NCBI GenBank assembly: GCA_949292215.1
Contig: CASEYW010000008.1
Coordinates: forward strand, 1 to 64,000
Reading direction: 5' to 3'
Source of the DNA: an uncultured bacterium
Lineage (GTDB): Bacteria > Verrucomicrobiota > Lentisphaeria > Victivallales > UBA1829
DNA length: 64,000 bases
In this document: one piece after another, positions 17,390 through 27,349 of the stretch
Layout: each line of letters starts with the position of its first letter
Numbering within the stretch: position 1 is the stretch's first letter
Position numbers and translations under genes: made by a program
Notes under the pieces: generated by a model
What the model was told of the DNA's origin: nothing
What the model saw: only the letters and a program-made list of their open reading frames with translations
Database searches by the model: none

Positions 17390-17980
17390 ATGTATGCAGC
17401 AATCGGAATGATTCGTTTTTTATGTTTGCTGATTATTTTTTCCACCCTGAATGCAGCAGCGCTGGAAATTCTCAATCCGGCAAAGCCGATTCCGGCGATC
17501 TCTCTTGTTGCGAAGAATCTGAGAAAGCAGACTGCGGAAGTCACAACAGCTCCGGACGGAAAACCCGCCCTGAAACTCACCTGGGACAATTCCGATGCCA
17601 ATAAACTCGAATTCTTTTTTGAGCCCGGAGCTGATCTTCCCGAATTCGAGAAAGCCGTCATAGAGGTCGAAGTCTACCTGACACAGAACTCTTTTTCCAA
17701 TTTTTTTCATATCCGCCTGATCGACAGTCAGGTGGAAATTTTCCAATTCCGCAAATTTCTGCGTTTCGACAAACTCCCCATGGGATGGCAGACCTTCCGG
17801 TTCGAAATCAACGCAGAGGATTTGAACAGTGATCCGAATATCCGTACATGGGGAAGAAACGCCAACAGAAAGATCAATTATCCGGCAAAGTTCTTCGGTT
17901 TCTGCATTGACTTTTCGCGTACCCGGGGTAACGGCGAAATCTACATCGGCAAAATCTCCATCCAACCGGAAAAGAAGTAA
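17390..17980 (+). CDS. Small secreted protein of unknown function
   Basis: A 196-residue protein with a signal peptide (residues about 1-22, IRFLCLLIIFSTLNAAA, cleavage near AAA-LEI). The mature part looks like an all-beta, carbohydrate-binding-like domain: TAPDGKPALKLTWDNS, WQTFRFEI and a closing GEIYIGKISI are typical of galactose-binding-like folds in hydrolase-rich genomes. No catalytic motif was recognised. ATG 17390 is chosen because AGAAAGGA lies eight bases upstream; the in-frame ATG at 17381 overlaps that site. It follows the PAS sensor by 128 bases on the same strand and precedes a likely terminator. Confidence 0.8.
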   Translation: MYAAIGMIRFLCLLIIFSTLNAAALEILNPAKPIPAISLVAKNLRKQTAEVTTAPDGKPALKLTWDNSDANKLEFFFEPGADLPEFEKAVIEVEVYLTQNSFSNFFHIRLIDSQVEIFQFRKFLRFDKLPMGWQTFRFEINAEDLNSDPNIRTWGRNANRKINYPAKFFGFCIDFSRTRGNGEIYIGKISIQPEKK

Positions 17981-17999
17981 TCTTCTCCGGATTTCCATG

Positions 18000-18030
18000 C
18001 TTTGCAGTCATGCAAAGGGGATTCTTTTTC
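18000..18030 (+). terminator. Likely rho-independent terminator
   Basis: A 7-bp stem (CTTTGCA/TGCAAAG) with a 4-base loop, followed within a few bases by TTCTTTTT, 20 bases after the secreted-protein stop and between convergent genes. Confidence 0.55.
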
Positions 18031-18092
18031 GTTTGATCTCCAGTCTCGAAAAGCCCTTGTTGGAAAACCTGGCGGAAAGAGAAAGAGGTTTC

Positions 18093-21000
18093 TCACCATT
18101 TGCGTCCTTCCAGAATCAGATCCAGCAGACGGATCAGCGCATCCAGTGTCTCCTGCGGCGGATAGTTTGCAGGAACTTTCGGCAGCTTTCCATCCTGACG
18201 GTAAAGATCGCTGTTCCGTTCCAGAAAGATTTTCCCGTCGCGGCAGGAGATGGAATGGAAGCCGGCACGACTGCCCAGAATACGAAGACGAACCGTTTTC
18301 AGAAAGTTTTCCACACTCAACGGCATCGCCCCGTACTTGTCAGTGAGTTCTTCGGCGTAATCGTCAAGAGATTCGAGGTCTGAAATATATGCCAGCTTGC
18401 GGTAAGCGGCAAGCCGGAGACGGTCATCCTCAATATAAGACGGAGGAATTCCCGCGGAAATGCGGGGAGCTTTCGCCTTCAGCGCGAATTCCAGAAAATC
18501 AAGATTCAAATCGCATTCCACCAGTTTCGGAGACTTGACACCGCGAAGAGAATTGGCAGCCTCTTTCAGCAGCTGGCAATACAGATGAAATCCGATGGCA
18601 TCCACATGCCCGCTCTGCTCTGCTCCGATGATGTTTCCGGCTCCGCGAATTTCCAGATCGCGGATTGCAAGCTGAAATCCGGAGCCGAGATGCGTATAGC
18701 GGCGGATCGCAGCCATTCTCCGGCGGGCATCGGTGGTCATCACGCCGGACGGAGGCAGGAGAAGGTACGCATACGCCTGACGGTTCCAGCGCCCGACGCG
18801 CCCCCGGAGCTGATGCAGTTCGGCAAGTCCGAAGGTATCCGCACGTTCGATCACCATCGTGTTCGCGTTCGGGATGTCAATGCCGGATTCAATGATAGTC
18901 GTGCAAACAAGAATATCGATGCGCCCCTCAATGAACTGCTGCATAATATCCTCCAGCTGAATTCCGCGCATCTGACCGTGCGCGACAGCAACGCGCGCAT
19001 CGGGAGCAAGACAGCGCACACGGTCGGCACATTTTTCAATGGAGTTCACACGATTGTGTATATAGAAGACCTGTCCGCCGCGTCCGAGCTCCCGCGCAAG
19101 AGCGGCGGCAACAAGAGCATCCTCCTGCTGAGCAACAATGGTATGGACCGGCAGACGCTTCACGGGAGCCGTCGTAATTGCGCTCAGATCCCGCAATCCG
19201 GACATTGCCATGTGAAGAGTCCGGGGAATCGGCGTGGCGGTCATGGTCAGGACGTCTACCGTGGTACGGACCGCTTTCAGCTTTTCCTTGTGCTCGACTC
19301 CGAACCGCTGCTCTTCATCGATGATGACCAGTCCGAGATCGTGAAATTTCACATCCGCACCGATGAGGGAATGAGTTCCTATCATGATATCGACAGAACC
19401 TTCCGCCAGCCGTTCCAGCAGATTGCGTCTCTGTTTTCCCATTTTGAGACGGGTCAGGGTCTCAATGACAATCGGATATTCCGCAAACCGCTCCGTAAAA
19501 CTCAAATAATGCTGCTGGGCAAGAACTGTCGTCGGGACAAGAATCGCGACCTGTTTGCCGGAGACCGCACATTTGAATGCAGCCCGCATGGCAACCTCGG
19601 TTTTGCCGTACCCCACGTCACCGCACAACAGGCGGTCCATCGGACGCTCCGACTCCATATCGGACTTGATCTCTTCAATCGCCTTCCTCTGTCCGTCGGT
19701 TTCCTCAAAAGGAAAAGAATCCTCAAAGAGTTTCTGATCGTATCCGTCCTTCGGGAACGGCAGTCCCGGTGCTGATTTGCGGATTGCCTGCATCCGGAGC
19801 ATTTCGCAGGCGAGATTTCGTGCAGAAGACGCAGCCTCCTCCCGTGCTTTCGCCCAGCGGGAAGAGCCGAGTTTCGACAGCTGCGCCCCCTTCACATGCG
19901 ATCCCACATAACGGGATACCAGATGAGCCTGCCATACCGGAACATAGACCATGGCATCATCGTCAAACTCCAGCACAAGAGATTCAATGGAACTTCCGCC
20001 GCTTTTCACGTTCTTGAGTCCGCGGTACCGGCAAAGACCGTAATTCAAGTGGACGGTCAGATCCCCTTCCTCAATATCCGCCATATTCTCCAGTTCACCG
20101 GCAGATGCCCGGGCGATGTCCTCTTCCAGAGAGGTTTCCGTGCGTACACGGTCCTTCCCCCGAAGAACAGCCGGAAACAGTTCCCGTTCCGTCAGGAACA
20201 CAATCTTCTGCTTCGGAAGCACGATGCCGCAGGGAATAAACAGATTCCGAATCGACAGATTCGACCGTTCCGCAAGAGAGTTTTCCCTGAGCCATTCGGA
20301 AATATGTTCAGCATCAGACTCTTTTGACGCGGCCAGGATCACTCTCATTCCCATGTCCAGGGAACGGGAGACGAAATCCACGGAAAGACGCCGCGAAAGT
20401 TCCGTCACAGCTTCAGCGCTCTCCTCAGCGGAGGCCCGCAGTGCCGGCGACACCCCGATACAATCCCGTTCCCGAGTGACCCCGCGTTCCGCACATTCGA
20501 TTTCAGACGCCAGTTCATAGACCGGCGGCAGTTTCTCCAGAAAAGCCTCCCAATGTTCTTCCGCGTGAAGTCCGCCATATTTCTGAAGCGCCTCCACGCA
20601 GGCTGCCGGCGAGTAGACAATGGTAAAACGGCTGCCGGCGTAATCGGAAAAATCAAAGTATTCTCCGCCGTCAACCGATTCACATCCGGAGCGTGCGATA
20701 ACCCGGCAGGAGTCGATCTCCCGAAGCGAGCGTCCGGAATCCGGTGAATATTCCCGCATGGACTCGATCTGATCTCCGAAAAACTCCAGACGGACCGGAT
20801 ATTTCATGCCCGGTGAATAAATATCCAGAATTCCTCCGCGACGGGAAAACTCTCCCATTGCAACAGCTTCCGGCTCATCGTCGTATCCAAGAGCGACCAG
20901 CTTTTCAACCAGTTTCCCCATCGGCATCACATCATCGCGATGGATGAGCATCTCCGATCCGCAGAACTCACGCGGATCCGGAGTCGGGGATAAAAACGCA

Positions 21001-21377
21001 AGAACCGAACCGATGAAAAGATCCGGCGGCCGATCGCCCGCAGCAAGAGCAAGCGCTTCCGCGCGTTCCGCCTCATCATCCAGCGTGACGGTATCCCGCC
21101 ACGATCCCTCCGGAAGCAGACAGACAGAAATCTTCATGCCTGCCGCAGCCGCCCAGATTTCAAATTCATGCTGCAACTGTTCCGCAATCCCGTAAGAGGG
21201 CGCCGCAAGAACAGCCTTCTTCCCTTTTGACAAAGCGTAAAAAAGCCTCAGGGCCTCCAGCGCAGCGGTATCCTCGTCGACCGGAAAAATGTTTTCCGAA
21301 GCATCCGGAAGCTCTCCCAAATGCTTCAAAAAAACATTTTTCAAATAATTTTCGTTTCCCTCTTGATTTTTCTGCAT
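18093..21377 (-). CDS. mfd: Transcription-repair coupling factor Mfd
   Basis: ATP-dependent DNA translocase that removes RNA polymerase stalled at lesions and recruits UvrA. 1094 residues, close to the usual ~1150. In order: a UvrB-like module ([17 protein letters not shown] near 200), the RNA-polymerase-interacting domain ([17 protein letters not shown] near 460), the helicase core with Walker [14 protein letters not shown] and IIDEEQRFG, the motif-VI and TRG region ([11 protein letters not shown], then [18 protein letters not shown]), and the C-terminal TRCF domain. ATG 21377 lies only 86 bases from the divergent rpoD start, and the rpoD promoter -35/-10 boxes flank its start codon. Confidence 0.97.
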   Translation of the reverse strand: MQKNQEGNENYLKNVFLKHLGELPDASENIFPVDEDTAALEALRLFYALSKGKKAVLAAPSYGIAEQLQHEFEIWAAAAGMKISVCLLPEGSWRDTVTLDDEAERAEALALAAGDRPPDLFIGSVLAFLSPTPDPREFCGSEMLIHRDDVMPMGKLVEKLVALGYDDEPEAVAMGEFSRRGGILDIYSPGMKYPVRLEFFGDQIESMREYSPDSGRSLREIDSCRVIARSGCESVDGGEYFDFSDYAGSRFTIVYSPAACVEALQKYGGLHAEEHWEAFLEKLPPVYELASEIECAERGVTRERDCIGVSPALRASAEESAEAVTELSRRLSVDFVSRSLDMGMRVILAASKESDAEHISEWLRENSLAERSNLSIRNLFIPCGIVLPKQKIVFLTERELFPAVLRGKDRVRTETSLEEDIARASAGELENMADIEEGDLTVHLNYGLCRYRGLKNVKSGGSSIESLVLEFDDDAMVYVPVWQAHLVSRYVGSHVKGAQLSKLGSSRWAKAREEAASSARNLACEMLRMQAIRKSAPGLPFPKDGYDQKLFEDSFPFEETDGQRKAIEEIKSDMESERPMDRLLCGDVGYGKTEVAMRAAFKCAVSGKQVAILVPTTVLAQQHYLSFTERFAEYPIVIETLTRLKMGKQRRNLLERLAEGSVDIMIGTHSLIGADVKFHDLGLVIIDEEQRFGVEHKEKLKAVRTTVDVLTMTATPIPRTLHMAMSGLRDLSAITTAPVKRLPVHTIVAQQEDALVAAALARELGRGGQVFYIHNRVNSIEKCADRVRCLAPDARVAVAHGQMRGIQLEDIMQQFIEGRIDILVCTTIIESGIDIPNANTMVIERADTFGLAELHQLRGRVGRWNRQAYAYLLLPPSGVMTTDARRRMAAIRRYTHLGSGFQLAIRDLEIRGAGNIIGAEQSGHVDAIGFHLYCQLLKEAANSLRGVKSPKLVECDLNLDFLEFALKAKAPRISAGIPPSYIEDDRLRLAAYRKLAYISDLESLDDYAEELTDKYGAMPLSVENFLKTVRLRILGSRAGFHSISCRDGKIFLERNSDLYRQDGKLPKVPANYPPQETLDALIRLLDLILEGRKW

Positions 21378-21391
21378 CTTTCGTGTATAAT
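21363..21391 (+). promoter_or_regulatory. Sigma-70 promoter for rpoD
   Basis: TTGATT (21363-21368), a 17-base spacer and a perfect TATAAT (21386-21391) precede the rpoD ATG at 21464. The boxes straddle the divergent mfd start codon (21375-21377), so transcription of the two genes may interfere. Confidence 0.65.
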
Positions 21392-21463
21392 ATCCAACTA
21401 TATTTGTTTGAAGAAACCACCGGTTTTTTCAGAACCGGCGCAACCAACAACAAAAGCGAAATC

Positions 21464-23107
21464 ATGTCAGGGAAAAATAGAAAAGATAAAAGCCCAAAAG
21501 TCAAGGGCAAAGACGAAAAGTCTTCAGTAAAAATTGCTGAAAAATCTGTTTCCCAAGCAAAAAAGAGCGCTAAAGTCAGCTCTGACGTCTCTTCTGCTGA
21601 AAAGAAGAGCGGAAAAAAAGAGGATCGTGCGGAACAAAAATCGTCACCGACGGAAAAAAAATTGACGGTTAAAAAAGCAGCCGCTTCCCAGGAGCCGGAA
21701 AAAAAATCTGCCACAACAGGCAAACCGCTCAGGAACGCGGAAAAAACACTGAAAACGGTATCGGCGGCGGAAAAGAAAACTTCATCCGCAAAAAAAACGG
21801 AACCGGCGGCAGAAAAGAAAATTCCATCCGTGAAAAAAACGGAGCCGACAGCGGAAAAGAAAACTTCATCCGCAAAAAAAACGGAACCGGCGGCAGAAAA
21901 GAAAACTCCATCCGTGAAAAAAACGGACTCGGCAGTGGAAAAAAAAGCAGTGAAGGATAAAGAGAAAAAACAACCGCTCTCTTCTGCAAAAAAGACTTCC
22001 GCATCGGCAAAACAGACGAAAAAAAACAACGACGATGATGACGATGATTTCGTCATCCCGCCTCCGAAGCCGGAAGACGAATTCGCCAACTTGCCACCTT
22101 ACGAGGAGGAGCCAGAACCGCCGGCTGATGATGTCCTGCCCGAAGATATCGACGATCAGGAAGCCTACAAGGTTCAGGAGGACGAGGACCTCTCGGAGCT
22201 GGAAGACGAGAAAAAAGACGAAAACGCCGACAAGAAAAAAGAATCCGCCAAACTGGCACCGATTTCTGCATCGAAAAACGATACCATGAAAGTCTACATG
22301 CAGGACATCGGTCAGATCTCCCTGGTAACGAAAAACGAAGAAGTTGAACTCGCCGCGAAAATTCACGGCGGAGACACCGGTGCACATGATGTTGCCAGGT
22401 CCACCCTGATTCAAGCGAATCTGCGCCTTGTCGTAAAAATTGCCCATGACTTCAAAGGACTCGGGCTGCCGCTGCTCGACCTGATCTCCGAAGGCAATAT
22501 CGGCTTGATGCGCGCTGTCGAAAAATTTGATCCTGCCAAAGGAGCCAAATTCAGTTCCTATGCGGCATGGTGGATCAAGCAGTCCATGCGCAGAGCCCTT
22601 GCGAATCAAAGCCGGACCATTCGCATCCCGGTCCAGTCTGCCGGGAAGATCAACAAGATCAAATCGGTACGAATGAAACTTGCGGAAAAACTCGGACGGG
22701 AACCGACAGATGCGGAAATTGCAGCCAATCTGGATTTCAGCGAACGAACTGTTGCGGGACTTCGTCTTGCGGATCTGAAAACCTTCTCCCTCCACGATCC
22801 GATTCAGCAGGGGGAAGATGGAGAATTTCAGGATATCATCCCGGACCGGGGTGCCATGACACCGGACCGGATTCTCGGGGATGTCGAATCCATCGGCAGA
22901 CTGATGGATCTCCTCCGCGACCTGGATGAACGGGAACGCATGATTCTCAAAATGCGTTTCGGACTGGACAACAACCGCCCGCGCACTCTGGAAGAGGTCA
23001 GCCAGGAAATCGGCAGAACGCGCGAACGCGTCAGACAGATTCAGAACCAGGCTCTCAGCAAGCTCAAGGCCATGCTTGCCGACGAAGCCGATTTCACAAG
23101 CGATTAA
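21464..23107 (+). CDS. rpoD: RNA polymerase sigma-70 factor RpoD with long low-complexity N-terminus
   Basis: Primary sigma factor, 547 residues. Regions 1.2 to 4 fill residues 275-547: MKVYMQDIG (1.2), ANLRLVVKIAHDF with LISEGNIGLMRAVEKFD and YAAWWIKQSMRRAL (2), the region 3 segment LREPTDAEIAANLD-like GREPTDAEIAANLD, and the region 4 helix-turn-helix RTLEEVSQEIGRTRERVRQIQ. The first 274 residues, where region 1.1 would be, are low complexity: lysine-rich with four 14-residue repeats, then an acidic stretch (DDDDDFVIPPP and EEEPEPPADD), then mixed charge. ATG 21464 is chosen because a longer frame back to 21227 runs inside mfd and reads as unrelated sequence. The SD is weak. rpsU follows 48 bases later, probably on the same transcript. 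Confidence 0.95.
   Translation: MSGKNRKDKSPKVKGKDEKSSVKIAEKSVSQAKKSAKVSSDVSSAEKKSGKKEDRAEQKSSPTEKKLTVKKAAASQEPEKKSATTGKPLRNAEKTLKTVSAAEKKTSSAKKTEPAAEKKIPSVKKTEPTAEKKTSSAKKTEPAAEKKTPSVKKTDSAVEKKAVKDKEKKQPLSSAKKTSASAKQTKKNNDDDDDDFVIPPPKPEDEFANLPPYEEEPEPPADDVLPEDIDDQEAYKVQEDEDLSELEDEKKDENADKKKESAKLAPISASKNDTMKVYMQDIGQISLVTKNEEVELAAKIHGGDTGAHDVARSTLIQANLRLVVKIAHDFKGLGLPLLDLISEGNIGLMRAVEKFDPAKGAKFSSYAAWWIKQSMRRALANQSRTIRIPVQSAGKINKIKSVRMKLAEKLGREPTDAEIAANLDFSERTVAGLRLADLKTFSLHDPIQQGEDGEFQDIIPDRGAMTPDRILGDVESIGRLMDLLRDLDERERMILKMRFGLDNNRPRTLEEVSQEIGRTRERVRQIQNQALSKLKAMLADEADFTSD
21764..21931 (+). repeat. Four 42-bp tandem repeats inside rpoD
   Basis: Encode AAEKKTSSAKKTEP, AAEKKIPSVKKTEP, TAEKKTSSAKKTEP and AAEKKTPSVKKTDS (residues 101-156). 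Copies 1 and 3 resemble each other, as do 2 and 4, so the array looks like a duplicated 84-bp unit. Runs of seven or eight A occur in it and could slip. Confidence 0.9.
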
Positions 23108-23155
23108 TCAAACATGAAAACGTTACCAACTCAGTAAGGAAGGGGGGTGAAAACA

Positions 23156-23323
23156 ATGGAAGCAACTGAAGTCAGACTGAAAAAAGGTGAGCCGATCGAT
23201 CGCGCTCTCCGCAGACTCAAGAAGAAACTCGACAAAGAAGGCACCCTCAAGGAACTTCGCAATAGAAGACACTTCGAAAAACCGAGTGAAAAGAAACGCC
23301 GTACGCAGCGCCGCAGAGGCTGA
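23156..23323 (+). CDS. rpsU: 30S ribosomal protein S21
   Basis: A 55-residue, very basic protein: starts [15 protein letters not shown], has [16 protein letters not shown] and ends RRTQRRRG. This is the S21 pattern (E/R-rich helix, basic tail); S21 sits near the anti-Shine-Dalgarno end of 16S rRNA. It has an exceptionally strong ribosome binding site, AAGGAAGGGGGGTGA at 23137-23151, 4 bases before ATG 23156. It follows rpoD by 48 bases and is followed by a strong terminator, so rpoD-rpsU is probably one unit. In Escherichia coli the order is rpsU-dnaG-rpoD. Confidence 0.95.
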   Translation: MEATEVRLKKGEPIDRALRRLKKKLDKEGTLKELRNRRHFEKPSEKKRRTQRRRG

Positions 23324-23340
23324 GCAACGGCTTGAACATG

Positions 23341-23397
23341 AGCCGCAAAGGTTGAATTCCGTAAAAATTCACTGCCTTTGCGGCTTGTTTCTTTTCT
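23341..23397 (+). terminator. Rho-independent terminator of rpoD-rpsU
   Basis: An 11-bp perfect stem (AGCCGCAAAGG 23341-23351 with its complement 23375-23385), a 23-base loop, and a T-rich tail (TGTTTCTTTTC) directly after. Confidence 0.85.
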
Positions 23398-23503
23398 TTT
23401 CTGCTGTATGTTATGACATTTCACCGGAAAACGGAGATCCTGTTATCATCCGCGATTCCCGGAACGAAGAATTCAACCCCAGAAACAATTGATTCAGGAA
23501 AGC

Positions 23504-24667
23504 ATGAAGACCGACAGGAGATTATTACATTCCATCAACACCGGAAGGACCTTCAAATGGCTCCCGATTCTTGATTTTTACATTCTGCGGGAGTTCCTGA
23601 TTCCATTTTCTGTTCTGGCATTCACATTCACGCTGCTCTTTCTGATCGGCGACATCTTCAACGATCTGTCTGAATTTCTGGAATACAAAACGTCTCCTCT
23701 GCTCGCGGCGAAATACTTTATTCTGAAAATGCCTGGAAACATCCGCTTCGTTCTGCCGATCTCGGTTCTGCTTTCCTGCATGTACTCCATTGCCAATCTG
23801 GGCAGAACGCGGGAAATCACGGCAATGCGCGCGTCCGGGCTATCCCTGCTTCGCTGCGGCGGAGCCATCTACATGGCTGCACTCTGCGTGACCTTCGTCA
23901 ATTTCTGGTTCAATGAACAGCTGGTTCCCGACTGCGACATGCACGCAAAGATCCTGATCGAATCGCTTGGCGACAAAAATTACAAGGCCCGCATGTACAG
24001 CATGCTTCAATACCGCAGTCCAGACAAAACACGTGACTGGCTATTCAAAAATTTCGATGAGGACGGACATCAGCGGGATATCATTCTCAAACAATACCGT
24101 ATCGACAAGAACGGCAAGCGCTTTCTTGCCTGGGACATGAGCGCGGAAGAAGGTTTTTACGATCCTGTCAAAGGCTGGACCTTCAAAGGGGTCAAAAAGA
24201 CTCCTTACAGCGAATTGATCCACATTCCCGGCGGAGAAGAACGCTTTCAGGAACTGACCTTCTCCCCCAGGGAAATTTCTGAAACTCCGGAAAACATCAA
24301 AAATGCGGTCCGTCCTCCGGATGAATTGTCCTCTTATGCGATCTATTCCATTTTGAAAGACAACCAGAACATGGTGAAGTCGCTGAAAAACATCTATACA
24401 ACCATTCTCTATTATCGTCTTGCGTTCCCATGGGTCTGTTTTCTGTGCGTTTTCCTGGGACTCCCGCTGGCTGCGAAAAACGAGCGAGCGGGTATTTTCC
24501 TTTCGATCGTCACAGCCGTTGCTGCCATTGTCATTTTCCAGATGATGACTGAAATCTTTCTGGTTCTCGGAAAGCAGGGCTACATCCCGCCGATTATCGG
24601 AGGACTCGGCCCGACAGCAGCATTTCTTGCGTACAGTTATTTCTTTGTAATCCGGAAATCCACATAA
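23504..24667 (+). CDS. LptF/LptG-family (YjgP/YjgQ) permease
   Basis: Inner-membrane permease of the lipopolysaccharide transport (LptB2FG) complex, 387 residues, close to the usual 360-370. Three membrane helices at the N-terminus (LIPFSVLAFTFTLLFLIGDIF, FVLPISVLLSCMYSIANLG with the family motif GRTREITAMRASGLS, AIYMAALCVTFVNFWF), a periplasmic beta-rich domain from about 140 to 285, and three C-terminal helices (LAFPWVCFLCVFLGLPLA onward). ATG 23504 has AGGAA just upstream; an in-frame TTG at 23489 is less likely. Whether it is LptF or LptG cannot be told; the second subunit is not in the window. Its presence supports an LPS-bearing outer membrane. Confidence 0.9.
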   Translation: MKTDRRLLHSINTGRTFKWLPILDFYILREFLIPFSVLAFTFTLLFLIGDIFNDLSEFLEYKTSPLLAAKYFILKMPGNIRFVLPISVLLSCMYSIANLGRTREITAMRASGLSLLRCGGAIYMAALCVTFVNFWFNEQLVPDCDMHAKILIESLGDKNYKARMYSMLQYRSPDKTRDWLFKNFDEDGHQRDIILKQYRIDKNGKRFLAWDMSAEEGFYDPVKGWTFKGVKKTPYSELIHIPGGEERFQELTFSPREISETPENIKNAVRPPDELSSYAIYSILKDNQNMVKSLKNIYTTILYYRLAFPWVCFLCVFLGLPLAAKNERAGIFLSIVTAVAAIVIFQMMTEIFLVLGKQGYIPPIIGGLGPTAAFLAYSYFFVIRKST

Positions 24668-24672
24668 TTTCC

Positions 24673-24697
24673 GCGTCCCGTATTCCGGACGGGGCGC
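24673..24697. terminator. Stem-loop between convergent genes
   Basis: A 9-bp stem with one G-T pair (GCGTCCCGT 24673-24681 with ACGGGGCGC 24689-24697) and a 7-base loop lies between two convergent stops. It has no T-run, so termination activity is uncertain. Confidence 0.4.
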
Positions 24698-24718
24698 ACA
24701 CCGCGTCCCCTGAAACGG

Positions 24719-27349
24719 TTATTTCCAGAGCAATGCACGGCGGATGCCGAAAGGAACCGGATGATCAGCACAGATAAAATTCTGAGCAATGTTCCGAAGC
24801 ACAATCGTCAGCAGATTATGTCCGTCGCTGCAGAAATCGGAAATACAAAGCAGATACGGACGATTTGTAATGGTTCCGCACAATTGCCCATTGATCGAAA
24901 CTTCCGCACATCCATCCAGCTCCAGTTTCAGAAAGCGGAAGGCCCCTTCAAATGTGAATTCATATTCCATTGCACCCCAGTAGAAGGGATATCCCTGCTC
25001 GGCAAGATTCCCGTACCCCGGCGTCGTATGTCCGAACAGAAATCCGTGATCTCCGGCAGGAATCAACTGGAATGAGCCGGCAAAATAAAGCGTATCGATC
25101 TCCTTCTCAAACGTCAGGCGGTTCGTTCCCGGACGGAAAAGACCCATCCCGCTGACACCCGTATAGCATGGATCGGCAGGATGAGAGGAAATCGGCTCCG
25201 TGTTGACAGCCTTTCCATTCACCTGCATTCCGGATTCTCGGATCTTCTCGCCGTAAACGGCTGAGATCCGGATCTCACCGGGCAGTTCAAGCGTCAGCTC
25301 CGAAACGTGATGAAACGCCAGAATATTCTCGTTCCGCGGATGAACAGAACACAAGACCGGTTCGACAGGCGTCCCCTCGAATGGGGAATAGATACTTTCC
25401 TCAAACGGAATCGACAATCCCTCAAACGACTCCGGCAGGACAAAGACGGAAGCCCCTTCCCGCAACAGAAACTCTTCCGGCAGAGAGTTCCCGCGAAATA
25501 CGATCCTGTCGCATTCGGGATCATAGAGGCAGAAATTGGAATCAACCGGAAAACGGGGAGCAAGATCATGACCGGAAAGATTCAGAAGGAAGAGCTCGCG
25601 GAATCCGTTATTCTCACGCGCATGGACCAGAACTTCTTCCGTTCCTTCCCCGGAAATCCGGACATCCGGGACAAGGGAATCCAGCTCTTCCCGGGATGCA
25701 GATACAATCCGGCCGCCGGCAGCGCGGAAAGAATCCAGCAGCTCTTGAGTCCCGGTCTCCAGGGGGAGCTCTGTGGCGAGAACCACGGTTGAATATGTCA
25801 TGGAACCGAGCGTCAGGGTTCCACCGCCAACCGATCCCTTCTTCTGCAAGAGGAATTCATCCCCGAGGTCAAAGCCGATATGACGCCGCATCAGACTCAG
25901 CATTGCATCCGCGATCTCATGCTCCACGCGGTCCAGAGTAAAAGAAGTCTTCGCCGTTTTCCGATGGAAGTCGGGATCCAGCTCCTCACCGTCGCAGATC
26001 CGCCAGACTCCGGCAGGAAATACAAGGAGAGTATCGGCATGGAATTGCCCGCGCAACAGCAGATTGGCAGAACGCGTCCATTTCCGGATCATGGAAGCGG
26101 AATCCGCATAACAGGGCTGCTGAAAGAAATAACTCGGAGGGCAATCTTTTTTCGTACCGTCACCGACCGTGTAATAAAAGGCATGGGGCGTCATGAGATT
26201 CACTCCCATCCCGATTTCAAACATGGTTTGAAGATCCTGAAAATCTGGAGTGCAATTCCAAGTCAGATAGGTCAATGTCTCGGAGGAGAAGAGATCGCCT
26301 TTAAACTGATGCGCAATGGATGCAGCGTTCTTATAAGGGAACAGAATCGGGAATCTGCGGACGCCATGATCCTTCCAGCGGGTTCCGCCATCGTTGTGGG
26401 TCCTGCGGAGATAGCCGCCATCTTTCATATCGCAGAGGTAATCGTCAATGGACGGAATATCCTCTTCCATGTAATAGGGCATGGGCGAACCGAAGTTTTT
26501 CACATAGATGTTGAAATTGCCCTCGTCACCGGCAAGATGACCAAGATATGCGACTCCATGCTGCCGACACCACTCCCATTGCGGCGCAATAAAATTTTTC
26601 AGGAAAAGTTTTTGAACCAGCGCATAAAAATCATGCCGCGCCTCCCCAGCCCCTGGAAGATTCTCCACCAGCAGAGGCAGGATCTCCTCCAGCGGATGAC
26701 CGTACTCCGCAAGATATTCCCGTTCCAGAACTTCCGACCAGACAAGACCGGCATTTGCGCACAGGATGTAACTCTCGTCATCGGTATAGACCGCTTCGAT
26801 CGGATTGCCGAAGAACTCCTTCAATTCTGCAAAATATCGCTCATGGGTCAGCGCAATGAATTGTTTTGCACTTTCCGGATTCAGTGTATCCACATGGCTT
26901 TCCGCAAAGACCTTGAAAAAACGGAGAGCGGGAGTTCCCTTCGGAAGAGTGGATTCGTCAACTTTTTGATAAGTATCCGCATCATAGGCAAGGAACGCCG
27001 GATGGTCCGGATCAGTCCCGGAGTAGTCATAGCGCAGATTTTTCTGCATCAGCTCCGGATGCAGCTGCTGGACCTTTCTCCCTGCATTTCCGCTCGGATA
27101 ACCATCCTCGTCATAGAGCCAGACTTTCAGTCCAAAACGCTGCGCGCACCGGCACGCACAGCGTACCAGTTCAATCCAGCGGGGCGAGAGATATTCAATT
27201 TTGTTCCCAGTCCGGGAATGCAGCGCAACCCCTTTGCAACCGATGGCTGCCATCAATTCAAGCTGTCGTTCAATTTCATGTTCTTCTTCTATTCCATTCC
27301 AGAACCAGAACGGATAGAGCCCGGGAACAATTCTTGCCGCAGATTCCAT
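24719..27349 (-). CDS. GH106-like glycoside hydrolase
   Basis: An 876-residue protein of the GH106-like (alpha-L-rhamnosidase-like) superfamily common in gut glycan degraders. The N-terminal barrel begins PGLYPFWFWNG and contains VWLYDEDGYPSGNAG near residue 76-90, a hallmark of the family, followed by YTDDESYIL near 190. The C-terminus is beta-rich (MEYEFTFEGAFRFLKLELDG) and looks like a galactose-binding-like module. No signal peptide was seen, so it may act on imported oligosaccharides. GGAGG lies 6 bases before ATG 27349. A paralogue is at 52964. The substrate is unknown; rhamnose-type linkages are only a family guess. Confidence 0.82.
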   Translation of the reverse strand: MESAARIVPGLYPFWFWNGIEEEHEIERQLELMAAIGCKGVALHSRTGNKIEYLSPRWIELVRCACRCAQRFGLKVWLYDEDGYPSGNAGRKVQQLHPELMQKNLRYDYSGTDPDHPAFLAYDADTYQKVDESTLPKGTPALRFFKVFAESHVDTLNPESAKQFIALTHERYFAELKEFFGNPIEAVYTDDESYILCANAGLVWSEVLEREYLAEYGHPLEEILPLLVENLPGAGEARHDFYALVQKLFLKNFIAPQWEWCRQHGVAYLGHLAGDEGNFNIYVKNFGSPMPYYMEEDIPSIDDYLCDMKDGGYLRRTHNDGGTRWKDHGVRRFPILFPYKNAASIAHQFKGDLFSSETLTYLTWNCTPDFQDLQTMFEIGMGVNLMTPHAFYYTVGDGTKKDCPPSYFFQQPCYADSASMIRKWTRSANLLLRGQFHADTLLVFPAGVWRICDGEELDPDFHRKTAKTSFTLDRVEHEIADAMLSLMRRHIGFDLGDEFLLQKKGSVGGGTLTLGSMTYSTVVLATELPLETGTQELLDSFRAAGGRIVSASREELDSLVPDVRISGEGTEEVLVHARENNGFRELFLLNLSGHDLAPRFPVDSNFCLYDPECDRIVFRGNSLPEEFLLREGASVFVLPESFEGLSIPFEESIYSPFEGTPVEPVLCSVHPRNENILAFHHVSELTLELPGEIRISAVYGEKIRESGMQVNGKAVNTEPISSHPADPCYTGVSGMGLFRPGTNRLTFEKEIDTLYFAGSFQLIPAGDHGFLFGHTTPGYGNLAEQGYPFYWGAMEYEFTFEGAFRFLKLELDGCAEVSINGQLCGTITNRPYLLCISDFCSDGHNLLTIVLRNIAQNFICADHPVPFGIRRALLWK

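Noticed and set aside
21227..21463. In-frame N-terminal extension of rpoD
   Set aside because: It runs inside the mfd coding sequence and past the proposed rpoD promoter, and its residues match no sigma region.
22085..22795. Minus-strand frames opposite rpoD that look Phe-rich
   Set aside because: They are the antisense of lysine codons (AAA/AAG give TTT/CTT) in the low-complexity block.
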